Source of the DNA: Prosopocoilus inquinatus
Taxonomy: Eukaryota > Arthropoda > Insecta > Coleoptera > Lucanidae
Length of the DNA stretch: 64,000 nt
NCBI GenBank assembly: GCA_036172665.1
Contig: CM069876.1
Coordinates: 36,611,001 to 36,675,000, forward strand
Direction of reading: 5' to 3'
In this document: piece after piece, positions 32,996 through 45,456 of the stretch
How positions within the stretch are numbered: the first letter of the stretch is position 1
How the letters are laid out: the number at the start of each line of letters is the position of its first letter
Position numbers and translations under genes: made by a program
The notes under the pieces: model-generated
Databases searched by the model: none
Seen by the model: only the letters and a program-made list of their open reading frames with translations
Told to the model about the DNA's origin: nothing

Positions 32996-34142
32996 CAGGG
33001 TTTTCTTAAATATTTTGCACCCTATCTGGAGAGTTTATTTTAGGAGCTAGAGAAAAACTTTAAATGCAGAAGTTCTAGGGTTTTATGACTATTATCTTTC
33101 AGAGTTATCATAATGTTACGTTTCTAGGGTTTGAGTTTATTTATTTAAACGAATAAAACACTCGATAAAAACTTAACCGTAATTTAATAAAGCTTAAAAA
33201 CTAATTTATTTCTAACAATTTATTTTCACACTAAAATCTAACTTCGACTATCGCTGTTCGAATTCGACTGACTGGTGAGTCAACTCCGGGCGATTTTATA
33301 TCTACTGCTGGCGTCTGGAAGTCTCGATGCTGGAAGATTCTAGTTTGCTCGATATAGGCCCCGAACGCGTGACGGCCTATGACACATCGAAGCGGACCGA
33401 CTTCTTGACGCCTTGCGCTGAGTCAGGTTGGCTCGCCACAATAAGAAACAAAAGCGCATCGGAAATTGGAGAAAAAATGTAATTTTTGTTTTTTTAATTG
33501 GAACACCCTATGTTTTGTTTGACAAGATGAAAAATCATATTTTTCTGATTTAAAAAATATATAATGTGTGGGTGTAATGATATTTGGAAGAGCCGTTTAT
33601 GAGATATTTGAAGTTAGAATATCAATGAATTAATATTTAAAATATTAAGGCGTTGAGGTTAGAATATGAATGAATTAATATTTAAAATATTAAGGCGGCC
33701 TGGAATTTTGTTTTTTATTGTTAATCCACTGTGTAGGGTTTCCAGTAATCGAATTTCTATTGTTTCTTGCTAACTAAAACAGCCATTTAGAACTTTTGTA
33801 AGCACATTTACAGGCCGTCTTCATTTTTTAAACGTCATTAGGTTGATATTTTAAACTTAATTATATCACGAACGATTCCTCCAAATGTCAACATATTATA
33901 TATTTTTCAAATCAGGAAAATATGGTCTATCATCTTAGTAAACAATATACAGGGTGCTCCATTAAAAAAAAAAAAAAACAAAAATTGTATTCTTTTCTCC
34001 AATTTGCAATGCGCTTTTGTTTTTTCTGATAACTCTAAAAGATAATAGGCATAAAACCCTACAACTTTTGCATTTAAAGTTTTTATCTAGCTCCTAAAAT
34101 AAATCCTCTAGACAGGGGACAAAATATTAAAAAAAAGACCTG
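32996..34142. mobile_element. Long fold-back mariner-like element with TA target sites
   Basis: The left end CAGGGTTTTCTTAAATATTTTG and the right end (inverted, ..caaaatattaaaaaaaagacCTG) are flanked by TA at 32994-32995 and 34143-34144. If the LTR insertion is removed, the left arm pairs with the right arm for some 400 bp (for example ttttaggagctag / ctagctcctaaaa and aaaagcgcat / atgcgctttt), so nearly the whole element is one giant hairpin. It has no transposase. A tandem duplication of about 48 bp (gaatgaattaatatttaaaa) lies near 33620-33690, close to the axis. Confidence 0.75.
33114..33440. mobile_element. Solo LTR nested in the fold-back element
   Basis: A 327-bp unit begins TGTTACGTTTCTAGGG and ends GGCTCGCCACA (5'-TG...CA-3'). 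It is bordered by the 4-bp duplication ATAA (33110-33113 and 33441-33444). The homologous arm of the fold-back element (near 34017-34042) is uninterrupted at this point, which confirms insertion. It contains A/T-rich promoter/polyA-like sequence and no coding region. Four-bp duplications fit Ty3/gypsy-type integrases; no internal domain remains. Confidence 0.8.
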
Positions 34143-34777
34143 TACAGCGTCCAGGCATGTAAACAAAAAAATTGAAAAAAGTTTGGAATAAACAAGTGAC
34201 ACTCAAATTAAAAAACAAAAAAATAAAAACTGGACATTCAGATTGTACTTAAATTATTACTAATGAAAGATGATAAGATCAAAAACTTTAAATTATGTTG
34301 AGTTGTTGGTTTTAAGTATTTACGAATATTACAGTATTACTTGTAATTGTCGATGTTAGACAAAGGCAAATGTCATTTCGATAAAATGTTTATTGCTTTT
34401 CTGTTTGTAAACAAGGATGGCCACGAAACTCAAACATTTATTTATGTTAAAAACAATTGAAAATCTCAAAAACTTGATAGTCATTTGTTTTTCTGAAATT
34501 GCCATAAAATTGGGCAGGGGAGATCCTAAAACTCTTTCAATATAAGCAACCAACACACAACATAAAAGACACTTAGATTAAAAAGAAAACAAAAAAATAT
34601 TGATCCACAGAAACTAAAAAAAAAAAGACTTGAGTACAGTAACACCCTGTATACAAGTATAGAGAGAAATTTTGTATTTCTTTTTAAGGAAATAACTGCG
34701 AAGACTTTGCAGTCTCCAAGCATATAAACACCCAGTAATGTCCCAATGAGATGTTGAGTTCCGGATTTTATCTAATA

Positions 34778-34924
34778 CAGGGTGATTCAAAATTGGCGCC
34801 CGATATTTTCAGAACATCAAAAATAAGATCGTTTTTTTACGTAGGATGAGGTTACATAAAATTACATAAAAAGGCGTGGAGTTCCTTGATGTTCTGTTCA
34901 CCAAGATTATTTTGAATCACCTTG
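34778..34924. mobile_element. Mariner-like MITE, 147 bp
   Basis: CAGGGTGATTCAAAATTGG on the left and the inverted ATTATTTTGAATCACCTTG on the right, with TA at 34776-34777 and 34925-34926. Confidence 0.72.
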
Positions 34925-35460
34925 TATAAACGAGTTTCAACAACCAAATTATTGCACTTTGAAAAAAAAGGAGAAACTATTCTAACATCGACATGATCAG
35001 GCGCGTGAGGATCGCTTAGTTCTCTTTCTCATAAAAGCTACGAATGCGTGCTGGGTGCGTTCACATCAAACCAGGGAGGGACTAGTCTAGTTTTTGCAAC
35101 GATCATGGACTTACTCAGGTGAGTCGGCTGAGCCCAGGCAGGACGTGAGACACTTGCTGCGTCGGTGACGCCTACTTATACATAACAATTATCAAAAGTT
35201 ACACAAGACATTTACAGTAAAAAAAATGGAGAGACGACGGGGGGGCTACTCGTAATAAATAGTAACGCCTCGAATCATAATCGATAAAGGGACGACGTGG
35301 ACTTGATACGTCTCTGCGGAGTTCTGGCCTGGCCGGGAAATTTTGTTACAACAGCGTTCGGGGAGAGTTTACACACGTGAAAGGGGTTTGGGGGTTGAAA
35401 CATTTACTAGTTTTCGAGTTTACTTCACCTGGGTGATACTTTTTTGCGTTTAAAATATTA

Positions 35461-36142
35461 CGGGTTAATCTCTAGTTACACTTCGGCAACTACTGCTTGG
35501 TTTATTAATGTAGCAACACTTCTTTGCGGAAGTAACGTTGAAATGCCGTTTGAAATCCAGGATTTTCATTGGTCTAGTGTAACCACGTCCATCGCGTTCT
35601 GTGTTCCTATTGGTTCACCATGTTTGCTGAGGGTGCATTCTAGCTTCCATCTCTGACGTTTCACTTTACGATGCGAAAGCATACAACACTTGTTTTCTTG
35701 AATGTGCAAAATTGAGGTACAAGATTCATCTAAGCACTTTGACTGGATGGAATGAATTAAGCTCTTCGTGTCTATTGAGGTGTTTTGTAAGCATCCTTGC
35801 CAACGGCTTGAAAAGATTCGCAGAATGAAGATGATCATTGGGTATAAGCACGTGATTACATGTACTCTCCTTGTTTGTCTGTTTACTGGAACTGTTTAAT
35901 TGCGGGGTATGTTTCGGAATAATCTGGGAACCGTTACAAGTACGGTGAATTTCGCATTTCGGCTGTATCTTTTCATTGGAGTTGCCATCCGTTTACTCAG
36001 CGGCCCTCTTCAACGACTGCCCGAGGTAGGCGCTGACTCAAAATTTTGACAACCATCGACTTGTAAACGACCCTAGACAGCTGACTAAGTAATGTACCCT
36101 GCATTATATTTTATTTCATTTCATTATAGCGTCCCTTAAATA
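35461..36142 (+). repeat. ~0.67-kb dispersed repeat, copy 1
   Basis: Aligns along its length with 50700-51358 in the same orientation. Shared landmarks: cgatgcgaaagcatac, aggtacaagattcatctaag, tcttcgtgtctattgaggtg, gaaccgttacaagtacggtg, gtaatgtaccctgcat. No terminal repeats or strong reading frame, so the class is unknown. A third, shorter relative (about 90 bp) lies near 36445-36530. Confidence 0.75.
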
Positions 36143-36174
36143 TTCAGAAAGCGTTCTCTGTGCGATTTCACTTT

Positions 36175-36372
36175 AGTAGACAAACTATAGTTTCCTGTAA
36201 TCATTCTTTCTGAAAATGGTGGTGATTAACGTCGACTTCACCGATAGCATTCAAAAAATTTAAAATTTTTTAAAATTAAGAAGTTTAAAACTTTTGGTAA
36301 AATCTGTGAATTCGTCTTTAATCTATGACGTTTTGACAAAGAATAATTACAGAAAACTGTAGTTTATCTACT
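36175..36372. mobile_element. MITE, same family as 7191-7382
   Basis: agtagacaaactatagtttcc at the left is inverted at the right as gaaaactgtagtttatctact. The termini match those of the 7.2-kb copy. Confidence 0.65.
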
Positions 36373-37018
36373 TTTTTTTGCTTTCAACTGTATATTTGGG
36401 TATTTGTGTAAAATTGTGTTACAAAATACAACAAGATAGTTTGGTTGGAACGAATCAAGCTCTACGTGTCTGCTGAGTTGTTTCATAGGCACTCTTGCTC
36501 GCGGATTTTCTAGATTCGTGAAGATTAGAGAGGTACGTGGCACGATTGTTAAGCGTGGGCTGCGGTTAGAGATGTTTTCTTTGTTTTTGGAAAAGAATCC
36601 GTTTCATCCAACGGTTATTAGATGCGACGCAAAAGCAACCTGAACATGCGTTATTATGTCCAAAACGATTCGGTTCGGTTATTTTTGTGGCGGTAGTCAA
36701 AACGTATTAGACATCAAACTTATTGAAATCAGACGAATGATAGAAAGTTTGAAACTCTGGGAGTCGGTTCTATAGCGCGTACACCCGCTGGGGTTTCTCC
36801 CTGGCGCCCTTATTGCATTATTTAACCCATCCCCCACCTCCTTCAGAACCTAGTTTCGGGACAGCTGCTGTCTTCTCAGGGCCACTTGCCACCAAATTTC
36901 GTAAGTGTCCAGGAGGATAACATAATTATAGAAAAGTGGTAGCAAACATTCTTTCCGAGATAGATAAAATTAAAAGTTTATTTTTTATTTTAAGGATAGG
37001 TCTTTTGGGAAAGTTATT

Positions 37019-39000
37019 CGAAACGATTCTCGAGATGGAGCGACACGTTAATTAATTGATTAATTAATATTACAATGCGCGTTGTCGTAATATTCGAGTT
37101 ATTGATGAACGTGATTTATGTGTTTGCATCGATCAATAAGGGTGGACCATAATGTGTAGATACATAATAGAGGACAGTCACTGTGACAGTTACGGTAATT
37201 ACCTTGCATAAATCAGTTGTTTCTTGGGCCGTAGAACCAAATTACATGAATTGCTAATGGATTATTAAGTCAGAAGATATTGTTAAGCTTGTTTTAGTAC
37301 GCAAATCATATACAGAGTGATTTGTTACGGTTCGGAAAACTGCTTTTCTGGGTCACGCTGTATATATGTAAATTATCTCTCTTTATCCCTTATCTATTTT
37401 TTTTTCGTTCGCATTCGAACCGCCACCGCTATCGCTATTTTTTGTAATCATCTTACTACTGCGTGAGTCGGTAAACATCAAAATGACGTAGACGGGTAAG
37501 ATTTTTCACATTCCATTGTAAACACCAGCTGACTGTTGCAAAGAACAAACGCCTTTGTGTTCAGCGTGTCGCCTGCCGTTTGTTTCGGCGAATATTATTC
37601 AAATGGCCGATACGGGCGTGGCTTCCTCTTAAAGTGCACGTGCGGTTCTGCGTATTCGCAAGATCAAGGGGTACCGACAAAGTAGTTAAATATCAATTAC
37701 CCAATTATTATCAATTACAATTCTTAAAATGGATCATCAACGAGTTTATTAATAATTATTTAATAATACAATGTGTGTTGTCGTCGTTCAAATGATTGAT
37801 TTATGTGTTTGCAGCGATCAACAAGGGTGGACCATAAATGCATAGTTACATAATAGAGGACAGTCCCTGTGACAGGCTACGGTAATCACTAAAGCAAGGA
37901 TGAAATAGTACCGTCGCGGCGTACATGATCCGATTTCAATCGATCGCATCGAGAAACACTGCACGCAGGGACTTTTTAATCCTCGCTTTGGTAATCACCT
38001 TTCATAAACTGGCTGTTTCTTGGGCCGTACATCCAAGTTACACGAATTGCTAATTGAATCAGAAGAAATTGTTTAGCTTTTTTTTGTGGTACACGCAAAT
38101 CATACACAGAGTGAATTGTTACGGTTCCGAAAAACGCTCCGCTGCATATAAGCAAATTATCCCTGGCTAGTAAGGGCAAAATTCGCGATTCATCTCTCTG
38201 CATCCTTTATCTATTTTTCTTTCTTTTGCATTCAAACCGCCGCTGTCGGTATTCTTTGTAATCATCTTATTGCGTGTGTCGGTAAACATTAAAGTGTCGG
38301 AAAATATCAAAGTGGCGTAGACGGGTATAATTTACGACATTCAATTGTAAACACCTGCTGACTTTCGCAAAAAACAAACAAATTCCGCCGCCTTTGTGCT
38401 CTGCGTGCCGTCTACCGTTTGTTTTGGCTAATATTATTTAAATGGCTCTTAAAGCGCACGTGTGTTTCTGCGTATTCGCGAGATCAAAGTATACCGCCAA
38501 AGTAGTGAATATCAATTACTCAATTATTATCAATAACAATTCTTGAGATGGAGCAACGAGTTTATTAATTAATTAATATTACATTGTGCGCTGTCGTCGC
38601 TGTAGTCGTCGTGATTAAGTGCGAAAGTCGCGATTCATCTCTCTGCATCCGTTATCTATTTTTCTTTCCTTTGCGTTCAAACTGTCTCTGTCGCTTTTCT
38701 TTGTAATAAATAATTTTATTTCGTGTGTCGGTAAATATCAAAGTGTCGGTAATATAACAGTGGTGTAGACGAGTATGATTTCTGACATTCAATTGTCCAA
38801 CACCTGCTGTCTGTGGCTAAGAAGAAACGCATTCCGCCGCCTTTGTGCCCTTCGTACTGCGTGCCATTTGTTTTGGCGAATATTATTCAAATGGCCCTTA
38901 AAGTGCATGCGTGGTTCTGCGTTTTCGCGAGATCAAAGGATACCGACAATGTCGGTTTTGTTTACATTAGCCCAGATGCTTGTTTTGCTTGTCAATGAAC
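37019..39000 (+). repeat. Tandem array of ~0.7-0.8-kb units (three units)
   Basis: Unit starts near 37019, 37718 and 38538 share 'cttgagatggag', a 'gcgttgtcgtcg' phrase, 'cgatcaayaagggtggaccat', 'gtcggtaaacatcaaa' and 'cgcctttgtgytc...gtttgttttggcgaatattattcaaatgg'. The second unit has about 110 extra bp (near 37890-37995) and the third lacks a central block. No coding potential is preserved across units. Confidence 0.75.
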
Positions 39001-39119
39001 GCCTGCTTAGGTGTAAACGATGCCGCCGTCTGTCGATTGGTTTACCTACTTTCCTAACTTTATTGCTATATCTATAAATTTGAGAATTACAACTTTTGCA
39101 TACGACGCACGGAGAGTTT

Positions 39120-40320
39120 AACTCGCGTTTATTTTTAACCTTTCATACCATTGGTCTTTCCCTGCCTTTATTCTTATTTTATTGGATTTCTCTTCTCTAC
39201 CTCGAAAGGAGGGTACGGTCAGTTTCGGCTTTATTAACGTCCAACGTGCTTGGAGCAGGTAACTCATTCTTAATTAAATACAAATTGTCGCCTAAAATTT
39301 ATTAACATCATACTCAAGTTTTGTGATGTCTTCCGGTCTTTTCTAGAACCCCCCCCCCCCCCCGCAATTTCATGTTGAATGGAAATAACTCTTTCGTGTT
39401 GGAATTAATAAATTGCATTTACAGCTGACCCTTCATACCAATGGTCTTCCCACGCCTTTATTGTTATTTTATTGGGTTTTTCTTCTCTACGTCGAAAGGA
39501 GGGTATGGCTTTCGGCTTTATTAACGTGCAACGTGCTTGGAGCGGGCAGAGTCCGTCTCGCGGTAAATTTGGTAATTCATTCTTAATTAAATACAAATTG
39601 TCGCGTAGAATTTATTAACAGCTTCCTCACGTTCTCTGATGTCTTTCGGTCTTTTCTAGAATCCCACCGGCCGCAATTTCATATTGAATTTAAATAACTC
39701 TTTTATGTCTGAATTAATAAATTGAGTTTATATTTGACCTTTCATATCACCGGTCTTCCGCTGTCTTATTTTATTGGGTTCGTCTTCTTTACCTCGAAAG
39801 GAGGGTACGGCCAGTTTCGGCTTTATTAACGTGCAATGAGCTTTGAGCGGGCAGAGTCCGTCTCATGGTAAATTTGGTAAGTCATTTTTAATTAACTACA
39901 AATTGTAGTCTAGAATTTCTTAATATTTTCCTCAAGTTCTGTGATGTCTTTGGGTCTTTTCTAGAATCACCCCCCTCCCCTCCTTAATTTCATTTTGAAT
40001 TGAAGTAACTCTTTCGTGTTTGAATTAATAAATTGCGTTTACAGTTGACCCTTCATACCAATGGTCTTCTCGTGCCTTTACTGTTATTTTATTGAGGGTA
40101 CGGTCAGTTTTGGCTTTATTAACATGCAACGTACTTAGAGCACAGAGTCCGTCTCGTGGTAAATTTGGCAATTTTTTTAAAATTAATTACAAATTGTCGT
40201 CTAGAATTTCTTAACATTTTCCCCCAAGTTCTGGGCTGTCTTTCGGTCTTTCCTAGAACCACCTCGCCACATTTTATGTTGAATTCAAATAACTTCTTTG
40301 TGTTTGAATTAATACAATTC
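39120..40320 (+). repeat. Tandem array of ~0.3-kb units (about four units)
   Basis: Units begin near 39138, 39424, 39731 and 40041 with 'gacccttcataccaatggtctt'-like sequence. Each carries 'gaaaggagggtacgg..ttcggctttattaacgt', 'aattaaatacaaattgtcg' and 'gatgtctttcggtcttttctagaa' followed by a variable C-run. The C-run is expanded to about 15 C at 39350-39364. This is satellite-like DNA. Confidence 0.8.
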
Positions 40321-41379
40321 CAACTTAGTTGCAAATGTGTTCTTAAAATACTCGTGAGTCGTAAAAACTACCCGCTTGACTAATGCACATGAAAGGCAAG
40401 ATAAATCGTCTTCGCTAATCTCTCCTTATTTTGAATACCGGCCCCGTTAAATTGCCGTCTTATCCCGACAGGGTGCATATTAGCCCCCGATCCCGGAACA
40501 TCTATTATCCGATTAGTCACAAAAATGCTGCTGGTCGGAAATAAAATTGAACGCACCGGGGGTGATAGATGATCGCGCGTTCGGTTGCGGCCCCATTCGT
40601 TTTCTGCCCCCCCCCCCCCTCCCTCCCTTTCTCTCCCATCCGGGCCTTAATTTCACCCCGTAATTCGTAAGCGGCGATTAAGAATTCAGTAATTCCCCTA
40701 AGGAGATTGCCTGCCGACGAAAAACTAATATTTGACAGCGGCGAAGTTTCCAACTCATGTAAAATTCACGAGGGATAATGAGGGTTACATAAATAACAGC
40801 GTTGATAGTGTTTAATGTTTGAGTAAAGAGAGGGTAGATTTACGGGAGGATGTTTATATGGAACTAAATAACAAGAGTACTTACTGTAAAAAAAAAAAAA
40901 AAGAAGTACGCTTTAAACGTTTAGTAATATTACCTGACGGTGTTGACTTTCTTAATGAATATTTTTTAAAAATAATTTGTTTCGCCAATCTGTAATTTTT
41001 GATTTTTGTTTGTTTTGTGTCTTATTTTCTCTACGTTCAATTTTTACTTAAGCAACTTTTATAAATATGTATTTACAGTTTTGATTTTTTTAGTTTTATG
41101 TTGCTTTTCGTCTTTTTTCTTTTGTTACTAAACTTCGGACGTTCCGAGCTTTCGTTGTCATGGCTGCGCGATATGTGGACGATGAATGCACGCTAATCGT
41201 ACGTACCCGTACGACGATATACACTATTCATTGGTCGTCGTATTGCGCTATCGTGGCAGTGTCCAAAAAGTTCTAAGATTAGTTATTATTACAATTGCTC
41301 ATACCCGATAGTCTATAACTTAGATATCTGATATCTTTATCTCCTTACCTTTCGTTTGTATAATTAAAGTACATACAAT

Positions 41380-43620
41380 AAAATCCATTTGTCTCATGTT
41401 CTTCTTCAGACTTTCGTCTTTCGATTTTGTTTCGTCTTTTCTCATTGCCTTTAATTTTTTTGGGTTCTTTATATTCCATGCAAAGGTCTTTTCTTTGTCT
41501 TCTTTTTCTCCAACTCCTCTTCCCTCATCTTCCTCCTTCCATTGCATTTCTTGTTCTTTACTGGTCATCGCCATTTCTTTTTCTGATTTTCTTGCAATTG
41601 TATCTAATCGTTTTATCCCTTCTTCTATTTTCTTTTCTTCCTAGTTTGGTCCTCATCTTCTTTCCTTTCCCACATTTTTCTTCATTCATCCGTTTTCCCG
41701 CCTTGCCATCTATGTTTCTCATTTTCCTAGATTTTTCACAATTTTCTCATTTGGAAAACTTTTTCTATTGACTGGATCTTTCTCGATCGGTCATCTTCCT
41801 TTTTCTTTTTTTCTACTTCTTTAGAATACACTATTCATTTGCTTTCTCTCTGCCTCCACTTTCACCATCTACTCCTCCCCTCATCCTCCTCTTTCTTTTC
41901 ATTAAATTTTCCTTTTCCTGTTTATTTTCCAATGTTATCTCATTTCTGAATTTTTTAACAATTATTTGCAAATCTTTTTCTATTGACTCATCTTCCTCGT
42001 TATGTCATCTTCCTTTCTCTTTTTTTCCATTCCTTTGAATACTCTATTTATTTGCTTTCTTTCTGTATCCGTTTTTCCCGTCTCCTCTTCCCCCCATTTT
42101 TCTTATTTTTTTCATCTATTAATCTTTTTCTTTCCATGTGTCATTTCCGAATTAAGTACTGGGTGCGACATTGCCAAGCGGTCACGTAATTAAAACTTTT
42201 ATTTACGTGTTACATAAAAATAATTAAATAATAATATAACTTGTGATGTACAAGCAAAGTGCATACTTAGCACAACAAAGATAAAAAAAGCGCACCTGTG
42301 ATTACACAAAGGAATCTATTCTATTGTTCTTAGCAGTAAACAAGGCCAAGGTGAGATATCAAGGGAAATATGATTGCATTAATTATAGTCTTTTGTTATT
42401 ATAAATATATCTTATCTTCTTCTTTTTCCGCATTATCTTTTGGTTAACCTTTTCCTTTTTTGCCTCCTTTCTTGTCTTTGTCTTTATTTTTCATCTTTCT
42501 TTTCTTGAATTATTTTTCTGAGCAGTTATATTTTTTATTTTGTTTCTTTCTGATTATTTCCACTCTCATCTTCTTTATTTTTTACATTTTTTTACACATT
42601 TTTTCTCGCGTTCTCCACGTTGACCATTCTGTAATCTTCAGTACTTTACATTAATCCTTTTCATTTGCGTTCTTTTTTCTTATCTCGTTCTTATCTTTTG
42701 CTCTTTCTCGATCTTATTTTCTTAGTCCATTCTTTCTAATAGTTTTTCTTTTTTTATTTTTACTTTCCCATTTTCCACGTTGGTATACCGGAATTATTTT
42801 CATTTTCGTTTTCGCAAATGATACAGTTTTATCTTTGATTGCAAGGATAATGTAGTGGTGGTGTCTCTGCTTTAACCTGATTTATACTTTTTGTTATCTT
42901 TGGAATTAGTTGAAAGTCACCTGACCTTTAACATTCTGAATTTTAAATTATTATCGAAAATATCGGGTTAGTGGGTAATAAAAGACTTTTTTTCTTTTTA
43001 TGCTAAGCTTTCGGAAACCTTTATTGCCTTAATCAGAGCAAAATCTATTTTTATTTTTATATTTTCGATGATATTTAATTCCCAACGGTCAAAAACTCCT
43101 TGGTGCGTTATTCTGAATTTTCTTAAAATTTACTCTTCCCTTCTTTGCTTTCTTTCCACCCTCGTCTAGTTTAATAACGGTTAATACTATTTGATTTATT
43201 TACTTTTTTTGTCGTCTTTTTTTACCCATTTCGTCCCCTTTCTTTTTCCTACTATTTTGATAATTTTAATATCATTTCCTTTATCTTGTCCTTTTTGCAT
43301 TTCGAAACGGGATCGAAATCGAAAAATCTAAAATAAGGATAATCCTACTATTAGAAATTGAGTTTTTTAGAACCTCTTGTATTGTCTCATTTTCTTTAAT
43401 TTTTTGGATTTTTGCAATTGTGTTTACTTACGTTTTTTCTTGTTTCTTTCCTGACTCGTTTCGTCCTCTTACATGTTTCTCTTCCTTTACCTGTACCTTT
43501 CTTGCTCTTCTTACCTTCTTATTTGATTTGATTTTAATTGAAATTGTATTTGCTTGCATTATTTCTTTAATTCGTTTCGTTTTTCAATTGTTTTTTTTTA
43601 TAGTTACATAGGAAACGCAT
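41380..43620. repeat. Pyrimidine-rich (T/C) tract on the + strand
   Basis: Long C/T-rich stretches with few purines, rich in 'cttttct' and 'ttcctc' phrases (for example 41390-41770, 41980-42130, 42420-42780, 43140-43620). Open frames here are F/S/L-rich artefacts. Differs from the 1-7 kb T-rich blocks in its higher C content. Confidence 0.55.
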
Positions 43621-45456
43621 GTTTATTTATTCTTCTGTTCCTTCTCCTACTCGTGAATGGTTTTCAACTAGCTTTAGTTTTGTTTTGTTGTTCGAAATGT
43701 AAGTTTTTTTTTCATAATAATTTATAATTTTTGTTTAACCGTGACGTTTCTTTTTATTATTTTCTTGGGCGAGTAGATCGAAATATGTATGCGATAACAA
43801 ATGTACGAAAAGAAAAAAAGAAATTAAAGACTTAAACTTTCTTGTTTGAAGAACCGCCAGAAGACCTACAACACTTAGAGAAAAATTTAATTTGTGCAAT
43901 AAGTGCTGATTACTCTGTCAGTTTTGAGTTAAAAAAAAATAATTTGAATAATTTTCGAAATAAAATAACATTTCGAAAAGCAAATTATTATTTTTCTTTT
44001 TTTTATTAATCTGATTATTTACAAATTGAAAAAAAGTTTCTGGGATTTGGTCGATATACAGTATATATATAACATTGTCCACTGGCGTCATTACTTTACT
44101 CGTTTTTCACGAGTTCCTAAGTTTCTTATTTTTTTTTAACGAATGTTTACGAAATGAATTTTTTCTTGCAGCAATACTTGAGAAAACACAATCTCTCATG
44201 GGGAGTAAACATTATGTTACAAACGTGTATGCTTGGTTGTCCTAGGTACTCGGCTGTAAAATTTTCACAGCAACACCTAATAGATAGGCAACCATTAATA
44301 CCGGTGAGTATATCCAGTAGCATAATCTCAAATTTATTATTGTTTTTTTTTCTGATACTTTTTCTTAACTCATTACAACCACAGTTACAACACGTACGAA
44401 AGTTGACCCATAAATAATTCCACAGTGACATAACTTACCAATTGTAACGAATTTTGTAACGAATCATGATCATCTTCAGAATTTATTGCATAGAAAAATT
44501 TAAACTCCGAGATGAGAAATAGTAAAAAGAATTCAACATTCAACAACATAAATAATAAAATGTTTGAACCTATTCAGTCACATGGAGGCCTTTTAATTTA
44601 ATGTTCTTTTTAAGTTTACAAGCGAGTTAAACGACCGGGCCCAAGTTAATTACCAGTGGTAATTATATAACTGATGTTATAATCAATAACTTTGATTTTT
44701 GTTAATCCAAATAAATTTATGAAAAAGGTAGAATGCGTGCAAGATACTATTACTCCAATACACTCGTGATATTACGGTTGCCTACCCACTTAGGCGGTGC
44801 CATGAGAAGTTGCTGCCGGAAAAGTTCTTCCCGGATTTATTTAGGGGTGCGGCAGCCCGGCGTATAATAGAGAACAGTTTATAAATAACTTAGCAGCGAT
44901 AGGCAACCGCACATACACATTTGGCACGTAATGTTACTTCTTTATAAGAAAGTGGCTCAGGACTTTGATGAAATTGAAAAGATCAATCGTGTGTGTCATC
45001 GCAGGCGAAGAACTACATCCAACTTAGATTATTACTACAGTTTGCGTCTGCCATAACCCATTAACGAGTCGACTCAAACTTTTGCTCGGCAACGATTCAT
45101 AAAAAAAGTTTAATTGGGCGACAAAGTCCGGAGGTCCATCCGAACTTCTTTGATTATCGCAGCGAATTCTGACTTATTGCAATTTTGCCACTACAACTGG
45201 ACAAAACTCTGCTAACTCGTAAATTCGTAAATTTAAACGAAAAAGAGTTTCAGTTTAATGGGAGACGAAGTACTTATTAACATTTTACTAGCGAAGTTAT
45301 AAAAGAACTTCGAAGATCATCAAGTCCTATCATCCCTTTATTAAAACACGTGATTGTGCAAGAATAGTATAATAAAGTTGAGAGTGAAATACGCATTCTC
45401 ATGCTACGTGCTTCATATGTAAATGATCGAAACGGAATGAATTCGATAGAACTTAC

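Larger units (their letters stand above)
32400..34740. repeat. Degenerate ~230-bp tandem repeat, split by a fold-back element
   Basis: A phrase 'caacaccctgtatacaagtgtagagagaaatttt...ttctttttaaggaaata' recurs near 32515, 32738, 32940 and 34645. Between copies are 'ccaagcatgtaaa' segments (32808, 34150, 34707) and A-rich linkers. The 32996-34142 transposon sits inside the third unit. Confidence 0.6.
28119..45456 (-). other. 17.3-kb Nmdar2 intron filled with repeats
   Basis: No credible gene lies inside. The contents, left to right, are listed separately: a MITE at 30.0 kb, a hairpin at 31.1 kb, a hammerhead-like motif at 31.3 kb, A-rich repeats and a nested fold-back element with solo LTR at 32.4-34.7 kb, a MITE at 34.8 kb, a dispersed repeat at 35.5 kb, a MITE at 36.2 kb, tandem arrays at 37.0-40.3 kb, and a pyrimidine-rich tract at 41.4-43.6 kb. 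28.2-30.0 and 43.7-45.4 kb show nothing I recognise. Confidence 0.7.

Noticed and set aside
39120..40320. Regular ~300-bp repeats as a CRISPR array or bacterial insert
   Set aside because: Units are long, diverged and head-to-tail without spacers, in a eukaryotic intron.
41396..43611. Hydrophobic frames in the pyrimidine-rich tract
   Set aside because: Same artefact in a C/T-rich tract; no protein-like features.
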